Below, piece by piece: positions 10,940-22,747 of a stretch of DNA of 64,000 bases. Each line of letters begins with the position of its first letter. Position 1 is the stretch's first letter. Made by a program: the position numbers and the translations under genes. The stretch covers positions 1,178,001-1,242,000 of the forward strand of contig PUFA01000310.1 in the NCBI GenBank assembly GCA_003508835.1. Reading direction: 5' to 3'. This stretch comes from Eonycteris spelaea. Lineage: Eukaryota; Chordata; Mammalia; Chiroptera; Pteropodidae. A model generated the notes under the pieces. That model made no database searches. It saw only the letters and a list, made by a program, of their open reading frames with translations, and was not told where the DNA came from.

Positions 10940-11010
10940 GCCTTTCTTTCTCAGCTCTGCCTAGGTCACGCTGTGTGCCTCGGGACAAGTCACTTAACCT
11001 CTCTGATCCC
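10940..11010 (+). mobile_element. MIR SINE fragment, sense
   Basis: The stretch GGGACAAGTCACTTAACCTC after CAGCTCTGCC is the MIR 3' body. Confidence 0.6.
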
Positions 11011-11171
11011 AGAATCAGGGAGCTGGGTCAGAAAGTGGGTCTCTCGAAGCCACCTAACGGTTTTTGGGTTCTGTAATGGTGTCTCCTTCCACAAGTGGTG
11101 TCTTTGCCCCCACCCTCTGTAAAGGGAGCGCTTTCAGACAGTCCTACTGACTCCCCAGAGAGAAAAGGGAA

Positions 11172-11173
<2 letters not shown>

Positions 11174-11223
<50 letters not shown>

Positions 11224-11240
11224 ACGTGCACGCGCACGCG
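11174..11240. repeat. GT microsatellite with CG-rich alternating tail
   Basis: About 24 pure GT units, followed by GCACGTGCACGCGCACGCGC. Confidence 0.95.
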
Positions 11241-12224
11241 CTGAGGCAGGGACTGAGGTGCTCAGGGATATAGTTAAAACCAGGAAAGTTAAGATAGGCC
11301 GGGACAGGGGGCAACGGGAAAGGAGAACAGGTTCCCTGGCGGCCGTGGGAGGGGTCTTAGAAGGCATAGAAGCCAGTAACCCTTGCTAACTTTGCCCTGA
11401 CACTCCTATCAGTGTTGGCTGGTGTGTGTGTGTGTGTGAGTGAGGGGTGGGGAGGGGGCATTGTTCTGAGGTCGGAGAGAAAATGGTGTGGAGACGAGTT
11501 GTAAAGTTGTGCAAAAGTATTAATTATTCAAGACGTGCTTCATAAATATTTCACGGTGGCTTTGCACGGGAAATCAAACCCTACCTTATTTGCCACCTCT
11601 TCCCGTGGCTCCATGGATGGAGGTAGAGGGAAGGGAAAAGCACTGCCTCCAGGGACATATCTAGGGACAGAACTGGTGACAAGGCCAAGATGCATCCCAG
11701 AGTCTGGCCTGATTTGTGGAAGGAAACTGAGGGACACATGAACCTTGCCCCCACCCTTGGTCCCGCGAAAGGGCTTTCCAGCATGCCCCAGGTCCTAAGA
11801 GGCACCCTCAGAAATGGGCTCCCCAGCTGCATCGGGACTCCGGAGGAACTGCGGGCTTCTGGGTGGCCCAGACTGTCCTGCCTGCAGCTGCCTAGGACAG
11901 CGGAAAGGCAATGAGGGCCCTGGGGTGCGGGCATGCGTGAGAGGGTCATTCCGACCCTTCACGACTTCCTGGTGAGACTCATGGGGACATCTGCCCTTCA
12001 TTCCCACTCGAAACCCCTAGGAGCCTGTGGGGGAGCCTCAGTGACTGACCCTTAAATGCAGTTTGGGGTCTGGGAGGCGACTGAGGTCCCTCCTACCATT
12101 CATTCTCCCTCAAATTCTTCCTGAGTGGACACCAGCAAGCACCAGGACACTTCTTCAGAGATGCCCCTCGCTAGAAAAGCAACACAAATCTGAGTCCTAG
12201 GGACTCACTGAACTCAATGAACAA

Positions 12225-12430
12225 CCCTCTGACCTGCTTGCTGCTCCCCACCCACCCCGGTCAGCCTCCTCCTCTTCCTCACTTCTGCTCCCATCTTTTG
12301 GTGCACTTCGCTGTCACACCTCATCCCAGGAACAGCCTCCCACTCCTCAAGATCCACCTAGAAAACTGTATTCCCTTTCTGCTGGCTCCTCCCAGGAAGC
12401 CTCGCTTAATACCCTACATTCAGCCACACC
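12225..12430 (+). mobile_element. L2-like LINE fragment
   Basis: Pyrimidine-rich 3'-region pattern of L2 (CACTTCGCTGTCACACCTCA, then CCCAGGAAGCCTCGCTTAAT). Diverged. Confidence 0.45.
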
Positions 12431-12589
12431 CTGCTGCCCGGGGCAGAAACCATCCTGTAGGCAAGACTGGCCTTCTCAGAGATCAGAAGGGGCTTTGAAT
12501 AACTACCATACAGACGGTGTATGAATTAAGCCTGAGAGCCGATATCAGCAGGCACATGGCAGCTACTCAATTAACATCGTTACTTCTAG

Positions 12590-12730
12590 GTCAGTGGACC
12601 TCAGCCCGGGCTGCAGATAGAAACTCCTGGGGAGCTTTGCGCCCCACCTGTTGGGTGCGAATGGCTCCAGAGGGCTCCAGAGCATTTTGCTTAAAGCCCC
12701 TCAAGACATTCCAGCGTGCAGGCAGGCTCA
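12590..12730 (+). mobile_element. Possible MER5-type DNA transposon fragment
   Basis: GTCAGTGGACCTCAGCCCGG, then AACTCCTGGGGAGCTTTG and CCCCACC, resemble the first half of the MER5 family; the second half is degraded. Confidence 0.35.
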
Positions 12731-14104
12731 GAACTGCCTCAGCACCATGGGGGCTAGCAAAGGAGGCAATACACTGAGCTTCGTCTCCCGAGACCAACTG
12801 GTCTGGCAGGAGCAGGGCCACCCTGGGGAGACGGCTGAGGAGTGGGTCGTCAGCAGGGCACGGGAGAATGAGAGGACATACCTTGTGGCAATACGGGGGG
12901 GGGGGGAGGGGATAAGGCAGAGAAAGAAAGGGGGCCACACAAAGCTGGGACAATAGGGTTGGATGGACACCAAGGAACTTGGACAGTAGCTAGAGGCAGC
13001 GGGCCCCCGGGACTCTTCTGGAGGTGGGGCCGACGTGATGAAAATGATACCCCGCAGTTGGTGGACGATTTGAATGAGTTCAGACCAAAGGCAGGGATCG
13101 AAGGAGGCCGTTACGGTGGTCCACACAGTGGGAAAAACAAACTCCAGGACAAGGTAATGGAGCAGAATTAGGGCTGGCAGCCTGGGTGGGTCATGTGGCG
13201 GTGACGGCAGCACATCCAGGGGGCATTGCCCTTTGAGCCGATCACAGAGGTGGGAGAGACAGCTCAGGCCCAAAGGAAACATCTGCTTAGTGAGGTGGTG
13301 GCTGCTCCTGGTACTAGCCACTACTCTGTCACTGCCCTGGGACCACAGGATACATTCTCTTCCTGGCCGTTGACTTGCTGGGGCCATGCAGTGTGGTCTG
13401 CCGTTTGCCACAGCTGCCAGACAATTTCAGAGCCAAATTTCATGCCCAATTTTAGCGTGTCAGACCACACGACTCACGTACCCGGTGAGCATTGTTTCTG
13501 TCTCCCTATCTCAAACTCTCTTTCTCTCAGCTCTCCGGAATAACAATTGATGTATATACAAATATATATGTCATGTACAATATACGTGCATGCTCTGTAA
13601 ATATGTGTGCATTTATCACGAATTGTCCCAAGGTATATTGGGTTGAACTTAAAAATTCCCTCAAACCTTTCCGGAAGAAGGGAGGGGTACAAATTCTAAA
13701 AAATAGGTAAAACTACACATCCATTCGATCCATTACATACGTGTTTTCTTTTGTCTGAGTTCCTGTGTGTGTGTGTGTGACCGCCAACTGTGCTGATAAG
13801 GTCAGATGGTTTTCAAAGGGTAGACTTAGGGGAGCACAGAGGAAAGGGCCCGGGCAGGAAGACGCGTCTGAAGCACAGTCCTCCGAGGTCGGTCCCACCA
13901 CATTCATGTCTGCATGCAAGTCCTCCACCTTATCTCTCCTTCTAGACTGTGGGCCTCCTGAGGGAGGGGCTGTCTGGGGTCTGATTCATCATCGTGACAC
14001 ACAGGCCAGGGCCATCCAATTAGACTATAAAATGCAGCCAATTACGCAAGTATTTATCAAATAATCTGGTGAGAGGTATTGTGCAAGGTGATAAATGGTT
14101 GTCA

Positions 14105-14250
14105 GTTGAACAGAGAAAGAAGAGGAGGAAGGCAGAAGAAAAGGAAAATGAATGAATGAATGAATGAAGGGAGAAGGGGAAGGAGGGAGTAAGGAGGTGA
14201 GGAAGGAAAGAAAGAAGGAAGGGGGAAGGAAAGAAGGAGAGAGAGAGCTC
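14105..14250. repeat. GA/GAAG purine-rich tract with TGAA units
   Basis: GAATGAATGAATGAATGAAG followed by GGAAGG/AAAGAAGG units; nearly all purine on the plus strand. Confidence 0.85.
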
Positions 14251-14769
14251 CCCATGACACATTTCAGGGTATCTGACTCAGGTGTAAAATCCATGACTTG
14301 GGTTTCCTGCTTCCCAGAGCATCCTGAGGAAATGATGCCATCACAGCTCTTGCTAACCTGAGAAGTTAACTGTTTGGAAAAGGATGCCGCGTGCATGGCA
14401 GGGGATGTGGTCCTGTCTCCAGCACCCTGTCATCGCCTGGCTGAGAGGTTTCGAAAGCTGCTGCCCCACGGAACCTTCCACCCAGGACGGCCAGGAGCTG
14501 GCCAGGCAGCCTTTGCAGGGCCAGGGAGGGTGGGTCCGAGCTGGAGGGAATGGAGTGTTGAGTGAGATCTGCAGAGAGGCCATGGGATGAGGAGGGAGAT
14601 GCAGGGAACGGGGTAATGCTGTGGGGAGAGGAATGCGGAGCGGGGTGCGGAGGAGACGTGGTGATGGTGAGGATTAAGGTGGGATGAGTGGGGATGACGG
14701 GAAATGCCGGGGAGCGAGTGTACAGCGGAAGGGCGGGGCACGGCACAGTAGCCCTGGGGACAATCATAG

Positions 14770-14930
14770 AAATCACAAGGGAAATTATATTAGAAGGGAT
14801 AAACCTATTTGACGTCATTCTCACAATACCCTGGGAAGGTGCTATTGTTATCTTCCCTGTTTTAGAAATAGAGACACCGAGGCACGGAATGGTTAAGCAC
14901 CTTGCCGGGTTCAGTCCAGGCCTCAACGCC
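14770..14930 (-). mobile_element. MIR SINE, antisense
   Basis: GTTTTAGAAATAGAGACACC, then GAGGCACGGAATGGTTAAGC and ACCTTGCC, match reverse MIR. Confidence 0.65.
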
Positions 14931-15222
14931 CAGGCGTCCTGATGCACAGCCCACCCTCACGTTCCCCGCCACACTGCCACTCGGACAGAGGGGGCGCTGG
15001 CGCCCGGGCCCGAGCGGCGGCCGGAGCTGCAGCCCAGGCACAGCGCTGCTTGAACTTGAAAGCAGGTGTTCCAGGCGTCCAAGGCTGTGCTGTCACGAGC
15101 TGTAGGGCAGCACTCCCGTCACTGCGCCCTGGGTTTGCCCACAGAGCTCTAGAGGGGCCGGCAATCACAGTCAGGAGGTCTGTGGCCTGCGCTGGGCCAG
15201 GCCACCTGTGGCCAGGACTCAC

Positions 15223-15339
15223 CATGAAGTAGTAGACTGCGAGGACCGGGCCATGAACTCGGGCCGACACACGGCCACACAGATTTCCACGAAGCCGGCG
15301 TGCTGGCTGGGCTTGGCCTCCCCCATCTCACACACGATC
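15223..15339 (-). CDS. PLXNA4: PLXNA4 exon with 1-base deletion: end of IPT 1
   Basis: The exon as read has 117 bp; 118 is expected. It starts with the base that completes a split Gln and reads IVCEMGEAKPSQHAGFV, then EICVAVCRPEFMARSSQ. The next bases read TCTACTACTTCATG before the gtgagt donor. A single missing base (a C is likely) between 15236 and 15237 would give LYYFM, as in other class-A plexins, and would match the phase-0 start of the next exon. The acceptor is ctgcag. Its upstream intron (in gene direction) holds a TA-rich microsatellite and an old L1. Confidence 0.9.
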
Positions 15340-15469
15340 CTGCAGGGGGGAGAGGACAGACCCCATGGGTCACAGGAGGGTCACGGGACTCCCAGCTGCT
15401 CCCCTGGGCCCCACACCTACACAGGCCCCTTCTCTGCAGTAGTGCATATATCCTCACAGACCTTTTTCT

Positions 15470-15690
15470 AGACCTATGCAGATATATAACATATATAAAA
15501 GTGTAATATATAAATATAGGCAACTTGCCCAAATATCTCTATATATATTTGCACACACACTTACATACACATGAGTGTATATATCTGTGTTTGCTATTAT
15601 ACACACATAAGTATAAATATCACATATATACACATGCATACAATTATATACAAACACATATATAAAAAACCTATATATGATTTTTCAAAT
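15470..15690. repeat. TA/TATA-rich microsatellite region
   Basis: Many TATATA, ATATATAAA and ACATATATA units with CACACA inserts, about 130 bp upstream (transcript sense) of the 15339 acceptor. Confidence 0.85.
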
Positions 15691-17650
15691 GAAAGTAACA
15701 CATTGTTCTGAACCCCTCTTTTTTCACTCAGCAGCACAGCGTGGACTTTCCCTCGTGTCCCTGTATACACGACTCTGCTTTATTCTTTTTCGCAGCTTCC
15801 TAGTATTTCACACTGTGACTGCGCCAATGTTTCTTCAACCCCCCTTCTACCGATGTACATTTAATTACCCCAATTTTTCTCCTACTCCAAATAATCCTGC
15901 AAAGCGAACCAACTTATCCATTAAGCATCACATGTTTCTTAGAACGGATTTCTGAGGCGGGAACTGCTGGGCCACTGTTTGTGCATTTACTGTTTGATAG
16001 GTAGGACCAAAAATAATGGCCCAGAAGGGCTTTACCAGTTTACACCTCCATCAGAGGCAATCGAATGAGATTACTTCAGATTTTTGCCACACGAGGTATT
16101 CTCAATCCTTTGAAAGGTTTCCACTAGGAAAAAAATGATCGTATTTCAATTTTGATTTCCCTGATTACTTGTGAGGATGCCATATTTTCACGTGCGTGTG
16201 TCTGTGTTTAAAATGTTTAGACAGCCTTTCCTTTGACTTGTCGGAAGCCCTCTGTTTTGCGCATGGGTTGTCTTTTTGTAGGAGCTGCTAAATTAGGAAT
16301 ATTAACTTTGGTCTGAGATAAATATTGCATGGGTTTCTCCCGGTCGCTCACTTGTGTTTCAACCCTGTTCTAATGCCTTCGGCCATCGTTTTGCAAATCA
16401 ATGTGGGTCAGTTGCTCATTCCTTTACTTCCTAGCTTCTGGGTTCTTTCTCTTAGAAAGAACTTCTGGGTGAGAATCCAACAAAAATGTATGCCTTTCTG
16501 TCCAGATGACATCAGTAATACATCTTCCGTGTAAAAAAAAGAGAAAGTACTTAACACCTGCCATGCATACATCCATCCCATAATTGCATCACCCGGAACT
16601 ATCCATTGTCAACATTTTTGTGTACATGTTTCCATCTGGCTTTTCTCTCAATAAATGAATTAGAAATTTTGTATTCTGCTTGGGAGCCTGTGTTCTCACT
16701 TAATATACCTTAAGTATGTTCCTGCTCATGATTCATCTATAATATCAGATTCCAAGGCTGTGTAGTTTACTGTCCTGCGCAGAAAAAATAACTTATTGAA
16801 TTGATTACTTCTCTATTTTCAAACATGCAAGTTGCCTTTACATTTTTACTATTATAAATAAGGCCGAAATGAGCATTCTTGCAAAAATAAAAAACATTCG
16901 TGCATTCTAGATATTTAGGGGAAATTTTAGAAGTGTTATGGCTAGGCTGAACACTTTTGACCCACATTTCCAAACTGCCTTCCAGAAAGTTCATCCTAGT
17001 TTGAATGTATGAATGTGCTTTTTCTCATGCTGCTCATCTGCACTGAGCACTGACTTTTAAAAATTGTTTCAATTTGCCTTTCATTGATTATTATTGATGG
17101 TAAACATTTTTATATGACCTTTGGTTCTTTGCATATCTTATGAATTATACATTCATGTTCTTTGCTCATTTCCTGATATTTGTCTTTTATTTATAAAGCC
17201 TCTTTATATGTTAAAAAAATGTATTTCTTAACTGTAATAGGGTATAACCATATACCCAGCTTATCTTTCATAATTTTATTCTGCTTACAATGATTTTTGA
17301 TGCACAAATTTTAAGTCTTATTGTCCAAATCTTCTAATCTTTTCCTTTATAATTTTTTCTTTTGCGGTTATACTTAGAACACCTTCCTTTTCTTGAAAAT
17401 CAGATAAGTCCTCACCTGCATTTTCTTCTAATCCTTTCGCAGTTTCATTTTTACACCTAACTTTTTAATCTGTCTGGAATTTATTTTGGTTTATAATGTG
17501 AAATAAGGACCAGGTATTGTATGTTTTACAAGGAGTTAATCAGTACCAGTTACTGAATGATTTTTCCTTGTTGATTTGAAATGTTACTTTTATTACATGC
17601 TAAATATTTATATATCAGGATTCTTTTTCTGATATATAAATATCTGAATA
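15690..17650 (-). mobile_element. Old L1 LINE fragments, antisense orientation
   Basis: The plus strand shows AT-rich reverse L1 sequence: GGAACTGCTGGGCCACTGT, TTTTGATTTCCCTGATTACT, GGGTTGTCTTTTTG, AATCTGTCTGGAATTTATTT and similar landmarks of reverse-complemented ORF2. It is badly decayed and includes a second overlapping segment near 16980-17250. No intact ORF. Confidence 0.7.
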
Positions 17651-18756
17651 AAAATTCTTTTCCACTGACCACAATAGGATCACAATATTTCAATCACATG
17701 GCTTCATAATAATATGTATATTTTTTTATATCTGACTATTCGGTCTTGAATAAGGCATTGCAAAGTTCCCCGATTCCCACTGTAACTGTAGCAGCCTGCT
17801 TCGTTTGTTCTAGGAAGGACTCAGAGAGTTGAAGGAGACACAGAAAGATCTTTGGGTCAATAAGGGATGATGGACCAGGTTCATGAGTCCTCCCAAGACT
17901 GGAACCTTTAAATGCCTGATCTACCTTGAGCATCTCACGAAGCCCAAATGGAAACCAGTGCTTATGGTTTCAGAATCATTAAATCCAGGCAGAACGCAGC
18001 AAGCAGAAATGTAAGCCACACTGACCTACCTAAAGGTGACCTTTCAAAGAGTCGATAACTTACACACACAGGACAAGTGGCAAGGTTTCTCTCCAGGAGG
18101 GACGGCAAAGAGGGTATAGAATATAGATTCTATCGTGCCGGGCAACATTTCATGGTTGTGTTTGCTGGGCTGGAAAATTGTGTTTACTTATTTACAAGGC
18201 AATCCATGACTCACAGACCTCCTCCACCACATAGGTTAGAGGTCAAGGTCACTCACTGAATGACCCTCTCAGTGGACCAGCAGATTTTGCCGAGAAAAAA
18301 ACAATCTAAGTGAGTGTAGAGTTTCATTTTCAGCTTCCATAGCTCAGGGTCGGCTTCTTGTATAGTTGAGGGAGGACATGTGTGGGGAGTTAGGGACAGC
18401 AGAGGGAGTTGGGGTAACGAACTGAACTCACACTTCTCTTACGGATTTTAATTTTGGTTTGTCTCACTCCTACTCACCCCCACAGCGCAAGGAGGTGACA
18501 GTCACTTTTCTCTCCTCTCCTAGCCTTTTCCCCTTTTGATGCTTGCCGCAGTATGGCAGCCGGCTAGTCCAGGCACTGGGGAGTTATGGGCGTCCCCCCA
18601 ATGCCCTAGAATATTAGCAGCGTTCTCCCCCTGCCCCCCACTCCCAAGAGGTTTCAGATCACCTGTTGTTGGCCAGGGATGACAAGTCAATGACTTGTTG
18701 TTGGCTATTGTCCCTCCCTTCCTACACCTTCCTCTGTCTAGGGCACTGCCACTTAC

Positions 18757-18908
18757 TGTTCGGCAGGGATGTAGCCGTCCACCAGCGGGCTGCACTCCAC
18801 GCCGGCCACCTTGACATGGGAGGCGATATCCCGGAACTCCAGGCCGAGGTTCTCTCCTCGGATGGTGACCTTGGTGCCCCCTTCCCGGGGGCCTGTCACT
18901 GGGATTAT
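18757..18908 (-). CDS. PLXNA4: PLXNA4 exon: IPT domain 1 core
   Basis: The exon has 152 bp, 50 codons plus two bases, segment residues 362-411. It begins IIPVTGPREGGTKVTIRGEN, the signature GGT-beta-strand start of an IPT/TIG fold, and ends VDGYIPAE. The acceptor is ctccag and the donor is gtaagt, full consensus. Its final CA joins G of the next exon to make Gln. In frame, no indel. Confidence 0.95.
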
Positions 18909-19229
18909 CTGGAGGGAGGAAGCATGGTAATTTGGCAGGCACCAAGAGAGAGCCGTCACCCACTTGCCGATGAGGCAAGGAAAGGCTGTAGGCTCGTCCT
19001 ATCTGCACCCGATTCCAGGAGTTGGGGTCCAAGCCCACCCGGATACCCAGGTCTGGGACTGTGAACGGGCAGGAGCTTCTGGAGAACAGTCAAGTTCGTG
19101 TGCGGTTTTAGGAGCAGTGTTGAAAGACCCTCGTTCATCTTCCCGTTTCATAGAAGAGAGGATGGAGTCACAACGTTGCTAGGTAAGCCATAGAAAATTG
19201 GGATTACAGCCTTCTGTTGTTTGCTTGTG

Positions 19230-19359
19230 TTGCTTCCATTCTCCAAAAATGAATAAGCTCCCTGTGAACCCATGGCATTCCATACTACGGGAATCTAGCC
19301 ATCTTTTAAGGTCCTTCTCAAATGTCACTTCCCATAACCAGATATTAATTCATTCATAT

Positions 19360-19418
<59 letters not shown>

Positions 19419-19620
19419 CTCCCCCTGCTCCCTCACTCTCTTTTGCTCACTCCCCTGCCAGGCACCTTCTTTGAGCTCCTTTCATGGTAACATTTGTGTG
19501 ATTCCCATCCTCCCATCCCCCACCCACTTCCTCTTCAGATCTGGGGTCTCTGAGAGCAGCAACAGTGTCTCATTTCTCCTTGCAGACTTCTCAGTGACAG
19601 AGCCATATTTGTTTCTTGAG
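19230..19620 (+). mobile_element. L2-like fragment interrupted by CT microsatellite
   Basis: CTTCTCAAATGTCACTTCCC and GGTCTCTGAGAGCAGCAACA flank a CT run; both are L2 3'-region landmarks. Confidence 0.5.
19357..19421. repeat. CT microsatellite
   Basis: About 28 CT units with one early CC interruption, ending CTTTCTTTCT. Confidence 0.95.
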
Positions 19621-20299
19621 TCGTGATTGCACTGCAAACCCCAATTATCCAGGCTTCTTCCTGGCGTGAGCAGAGGCTTTGTCACAACCCCTGTACCTTC
19701 ATTGTTTAGCTTGGTTTCTAAGGAAGATGGGTTTAACTTAGACTTTACGCTCAGGCACTGGCCAAAATGGCTGGCTTTCATTCCAGAGATGTTGCCGTTG
19801 GTGTTAAAACCCACGACTAGAAGGAGGGGGCTCTGTCCAGGCCACATGATCTAATTGTGACATCCCACAGTAGTGATCTCGGTGGCAGAAAAATGCTATG
19901 CCAGCCTCTCCTGGCATCTGATAGATGCCATTCCCGGGGCCTCCGAATACCAGAACTTGGGTCTTGGCCCATGTCACTGAGATCACAATTGAAGGAGCCC
20001 AGATAGGCCACCTCTTAAGTTCCCTACTCTCTCTACCTCCCAAAGGTCACAACTTGGGGTTCCAACCTGGGCTGACAGTGAAAAATGAGGGAAGGGAATG
20101 AAACTAGGCTGGGGTGCCCTCCACCCCCAAGTGGCAGCTTTGCCAGGGGGAGGCTCAGCCTACAAAAGTCAAGATATGTCCTGCTTACGCATACAGGTGT
20201 GCATGTTTGTGAGTAAGCATGCACATGAGTGTAAGAGTTTGCATGAGCATGTTTCTATTGCACTGGAAACTCAGGTTCTTTGGAGACACAGACTCATTT

Positions 20300-20345
20300 C
20301 TGTGTGTGGTGTGCGTGTGTGTGTGTATGTGCATGTGTGTGTGAG
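20300..20345. repeat. GT-rich imperfect repeat
   Basis: GTGTGTGGTGTGCGTGTGTG and TGTATGTGCATGTGTGTGTG units. Confidence 0.85.
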
Positions 20346-21287
20346 GGGGGAGGTGGGCATATATAGGAAGGGCGGGAACAGGGAGGCCGTGTTCTCCCCC
20401 AAATGCCCGCCCAGCCAGTCCCCAGAACGCCGCTGGCCTCTGGTAGCAGTGGCTGCGTGATATTCCAGCCCTGGCTTGTCCTGAGAAAGCAGCTTTCTCT
20501 CTGGCCCAGTCCTTGGTTCTCTGTAATCCCCAGAGGGCTGACACCAGTGGGGGCCAGTGAGCAGCCTCCGTTACAGGAGGTTTGTTTAATTCACCATCTC
20601 CTCCCTGTGATTCTCCTGGTCTCGGGCCAAGAAGAAAGCAAGTCCCACCGTTTCTGCCAGACACACGGGTAGCACTGTTGCGTGCCAGTGTGGTTGCTGG
20701 GTAAGGCCTCTGGGGAATGGGAGGGGGTGTGGCTGAGAAGGGAGGCGGGCAAGGCCCAGGTGTGGGACCAGCGGCAGTGGGCAGAAGAGGGGTGCCCACC
20801 GGTCCCGCTTTTCCAGATGATTTTGTAGGTTAAATGAGTAAGCATTTTCCTTTGGTTTAAGAATCACTGTTGAGATTCCTACCCAGGTGGGGACTGACGT
20901 AGGGGCTGAGGAAGCTCCCGGTGTCTGGAAAACCAGGAATGTGGGAGATAAGTAGCCTATGTGGGGGGCACATCTAGAGGGCCATCTGCAAGAGGTCACT
21001 TTGCTGCAGGAGGCTATTCACTCAGAAACGTCAGCCTCCTGCTTTTACGTATCCCTGGAGTGTGTACACAAAGGTGAGACACCCATGTGTACTCCGGTGG
21101 ACCTCTGGGGTGAGGGAATGAATGTGTATGGGTGTCTCGCCTTGGCAGTGAGGAGAACACTAACCTAGGATTCGAGAGACCTGGGCTTCAGAACCCCTTG
21201 GATTTACACTCGCTTGGAGGAGACAAGCATCTCTGAGCATTGATCTTTCTACTGAGAAAGGGTGCTGATGGCCCTGGCTTTGGCAGG

Positions 21288-21700
21288 CATGACAGGTTGC
21301 ACCGCATCCCCCCTAAATCTGTAGGTCAGAGTCCAAACCTCCAGTGCCTCAGAATGTGACCTTATTTGGAGAAAGGGTCTTTACAGAAGTCATCCAGTTA
21401 AAATGAGTTCATCAGGGTGGGTTGCAACCCAGTACAACTGGTGTCCTCAGGAAAAGGGTAAGTTTAGAGAGAGGCACGCATAGAAGGAAGCCGAAGTGAA
21501 GACCAGGGAGAAGAAAGCCACCCCCAGGCCAAGGAGAACGGCCTGGGACATGTCCTCCCCGCACAGCCCTCGGAAGAACCAACGCCTGGCATCTCGATCT
21601 CCAACGTCCAGCCTCCGAAACGGAGAGACTGTACAGTTCTGTTGTGTAAGCCACCCAGCCCAGTCTATGCTCTGTGGTGGTGACAGCCCTCGGGAGCGAC
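21288..21700 (+). mobile_element. MLT1-type MaLR solitary LTR
   Basis: It contains CCTCCAGTGCCTCAGAATGT, GACCTTATTTGGAGAAAGGG, GTTAAAATGAGTTCATCAGG, AACTGGTGTCCTCAGG and GTTGTGTAAGCCACCCAG, the standard MLT1A-like consensus landmarks. It is a non-coding long terminal repeat of an ancient endogenous element. Confidence 0.75.
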
Positions 21701-22138
21701 GTGGTGGGGACATCGTGAGGACTGGCGAAGTAAGGGGTGCGGAGATACTTTGCAAGCGGGAATGCACCACACAAGTATTCAGCCTATTACTGTGACTGCC
21801 ACTGTTCAATGACCAGACACATGTGCGTTTGTGAAACTTCGCACGGAGCCAGACACCCAGCCCATCCTCAGCCTGCACAAGGCGGACGCTGAGCTTCCTT
21901 CTCCCTCCAACGTCTTCTGCTTGGTGGTTATAATCAGCTTTCACCGTGGCCAAGAGGCTCTGAGCGCCCACTGCGTGCTCAGCCCTGTGCTAGAGGCGTA
22001 GATATGAGGCAGGCACTGTCCCTTTGTTGAGACGTGGGTACCTCTTCCTTATTTTACCAGGGGCACGCACGCCACGGCCGGGCACCGCGAGCCCGCACGG
22101 CCCCAGCCCCGAGCACGGCCCACGGGACCGCGGCTTAC

Positions 22139-22329
22139 CTCGGTGATGCGGGGGTTCGTGCACTTGCTGTTCGCGCCCGCCAGCTCCAGCCACTGGCTCT
22201 CGTGCACGGGGCAGTGCTGCCGCAGTGTGCACTGGCCTTGGCCCTGGCACCACCCGCACTCGAAGTCTGGGTCCGCCTTGAGGCACAGGCCGCAGCTCTC
22301 ACGCATGGCTCCACACTTGTAGAGATGAA
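22139..22329 (-). CDS. PLXNA4: PLXNA4 exon: PSI domain 3 and start of IPT 1
   Basis: The exon has 191 bp: two bases of a split Val and 63 codons, segment residues 298-361. The cysteine-rich stretch [19 protein letters not shown], then [16 protein letters not shown], is the third PSI module. It is followed by [10 protein letters not shown], which opens the first IPT (Ig-like, plexin, transcription factor) domain. The acceptor is ctgcag and the donor is gtaagc. The exon is GC- and CpG-rich compared with its flanks, which explains a long spurious open frame on the other strand nearby. In frame, no indel. Confidence 0.95.
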
Positions 22330-22650
22330 CTGCAGGGCGAAAGGCAGAGGCGCTTTGGGGTGGGGTCAGGGGCTGGGAGGGGCCGAGGGGTGTGGACAAG
22401 GAGCGCGTCCCAGCCTCTGGGATGGGACAGGACTGGGCAGTGCATCTGAAATCCACAGTCCTGTCAGCTCACTCCGCTCCACTCCCCGAGGCCCCCTGCC
22501 TAGCTGAGTCCAAGGTCACGTTGCAGAGCAGCAGGGATGCTGGAGGGCTGGCTTGGGGCCAGAGGGAGAGGACGCCCACAGTGACACCTGCCGGGGAGTG
22601 CAGGGCCACCCCTCCCTCTGCCCGGCCCGCGCCCCGGCCGCCTTCCACAC
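22330..22650. other. PLXNA4 intron, 321 bp
   Basis: A short GC-rich intron between the linker exon and the PSI 3 exon, with donor gtgtgg and acceptor ctgcag. A long plus-strand open frame overlaps it but is a shadow of GC-rich sequence. Confidence 0.8.
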
Positions 22651-22747
22651 CTTTATTCTGAGCCGGGTTGTCGATGCTGAAGTGCCCGTTCCACACGACT
22701 GTCAGCTCCACGGGCAGGTTGTTGATCTCCATCCCCTCGTAGGAATA
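22651..22747 (-). CDS. PLXNA4: PLXNA4 exon: linker before PSI 3
   Basis: The exon has 97 bp, 32 codons plus one base, segment residues 266-297. It starts [19 protein letters not shown] and ends DNPAQNK. The acceptor is ccgcag and the donor is gtgtgg, weaker than consensus. The final G joins TT of the next exon to make Val. In frame, no indel. Only 321 bp of intron separates it from the PSI 3 exon. Confidence 0.94.

Larger units (their letters stand above)
9821..15222. other. PLXNA4 intron, 5.4 kb, with CpG-rich block
   Basis: It holds a GAT-type tract (10012-10051), antisense and sense MIR pieces, a CpG-dense block (10690-10925), a pure GT run (11174-11222), a probable L2 piece (about 12225-12430), a GAAG/TGAA purine-rich tract (14105-14250) and a GC-rich patch near 14975-15060. 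No exon was recognised. Confidence 0.75.
15340..18756. other. PLXNA4 intron, 3.4 kb, mostly old L1
   Basis: A TA-rich microsatellite (15470-15690) is followed by about 2 kb of AT-rich, heavily decayed L1 in antisense orientation (15690-17650). The last 1.1 kb is single-copy. Confidence 0.75.
18909..22138. other. PLXNA4 intron, 3.2 kb
   Basis: It holds an L2-like segment split by a pure CT run (19230-19620), a GT-rich tract (20300-20345) and a MaLR-type LTR (about 21288-21700). No exon was recognised. Confidence 0.75.
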
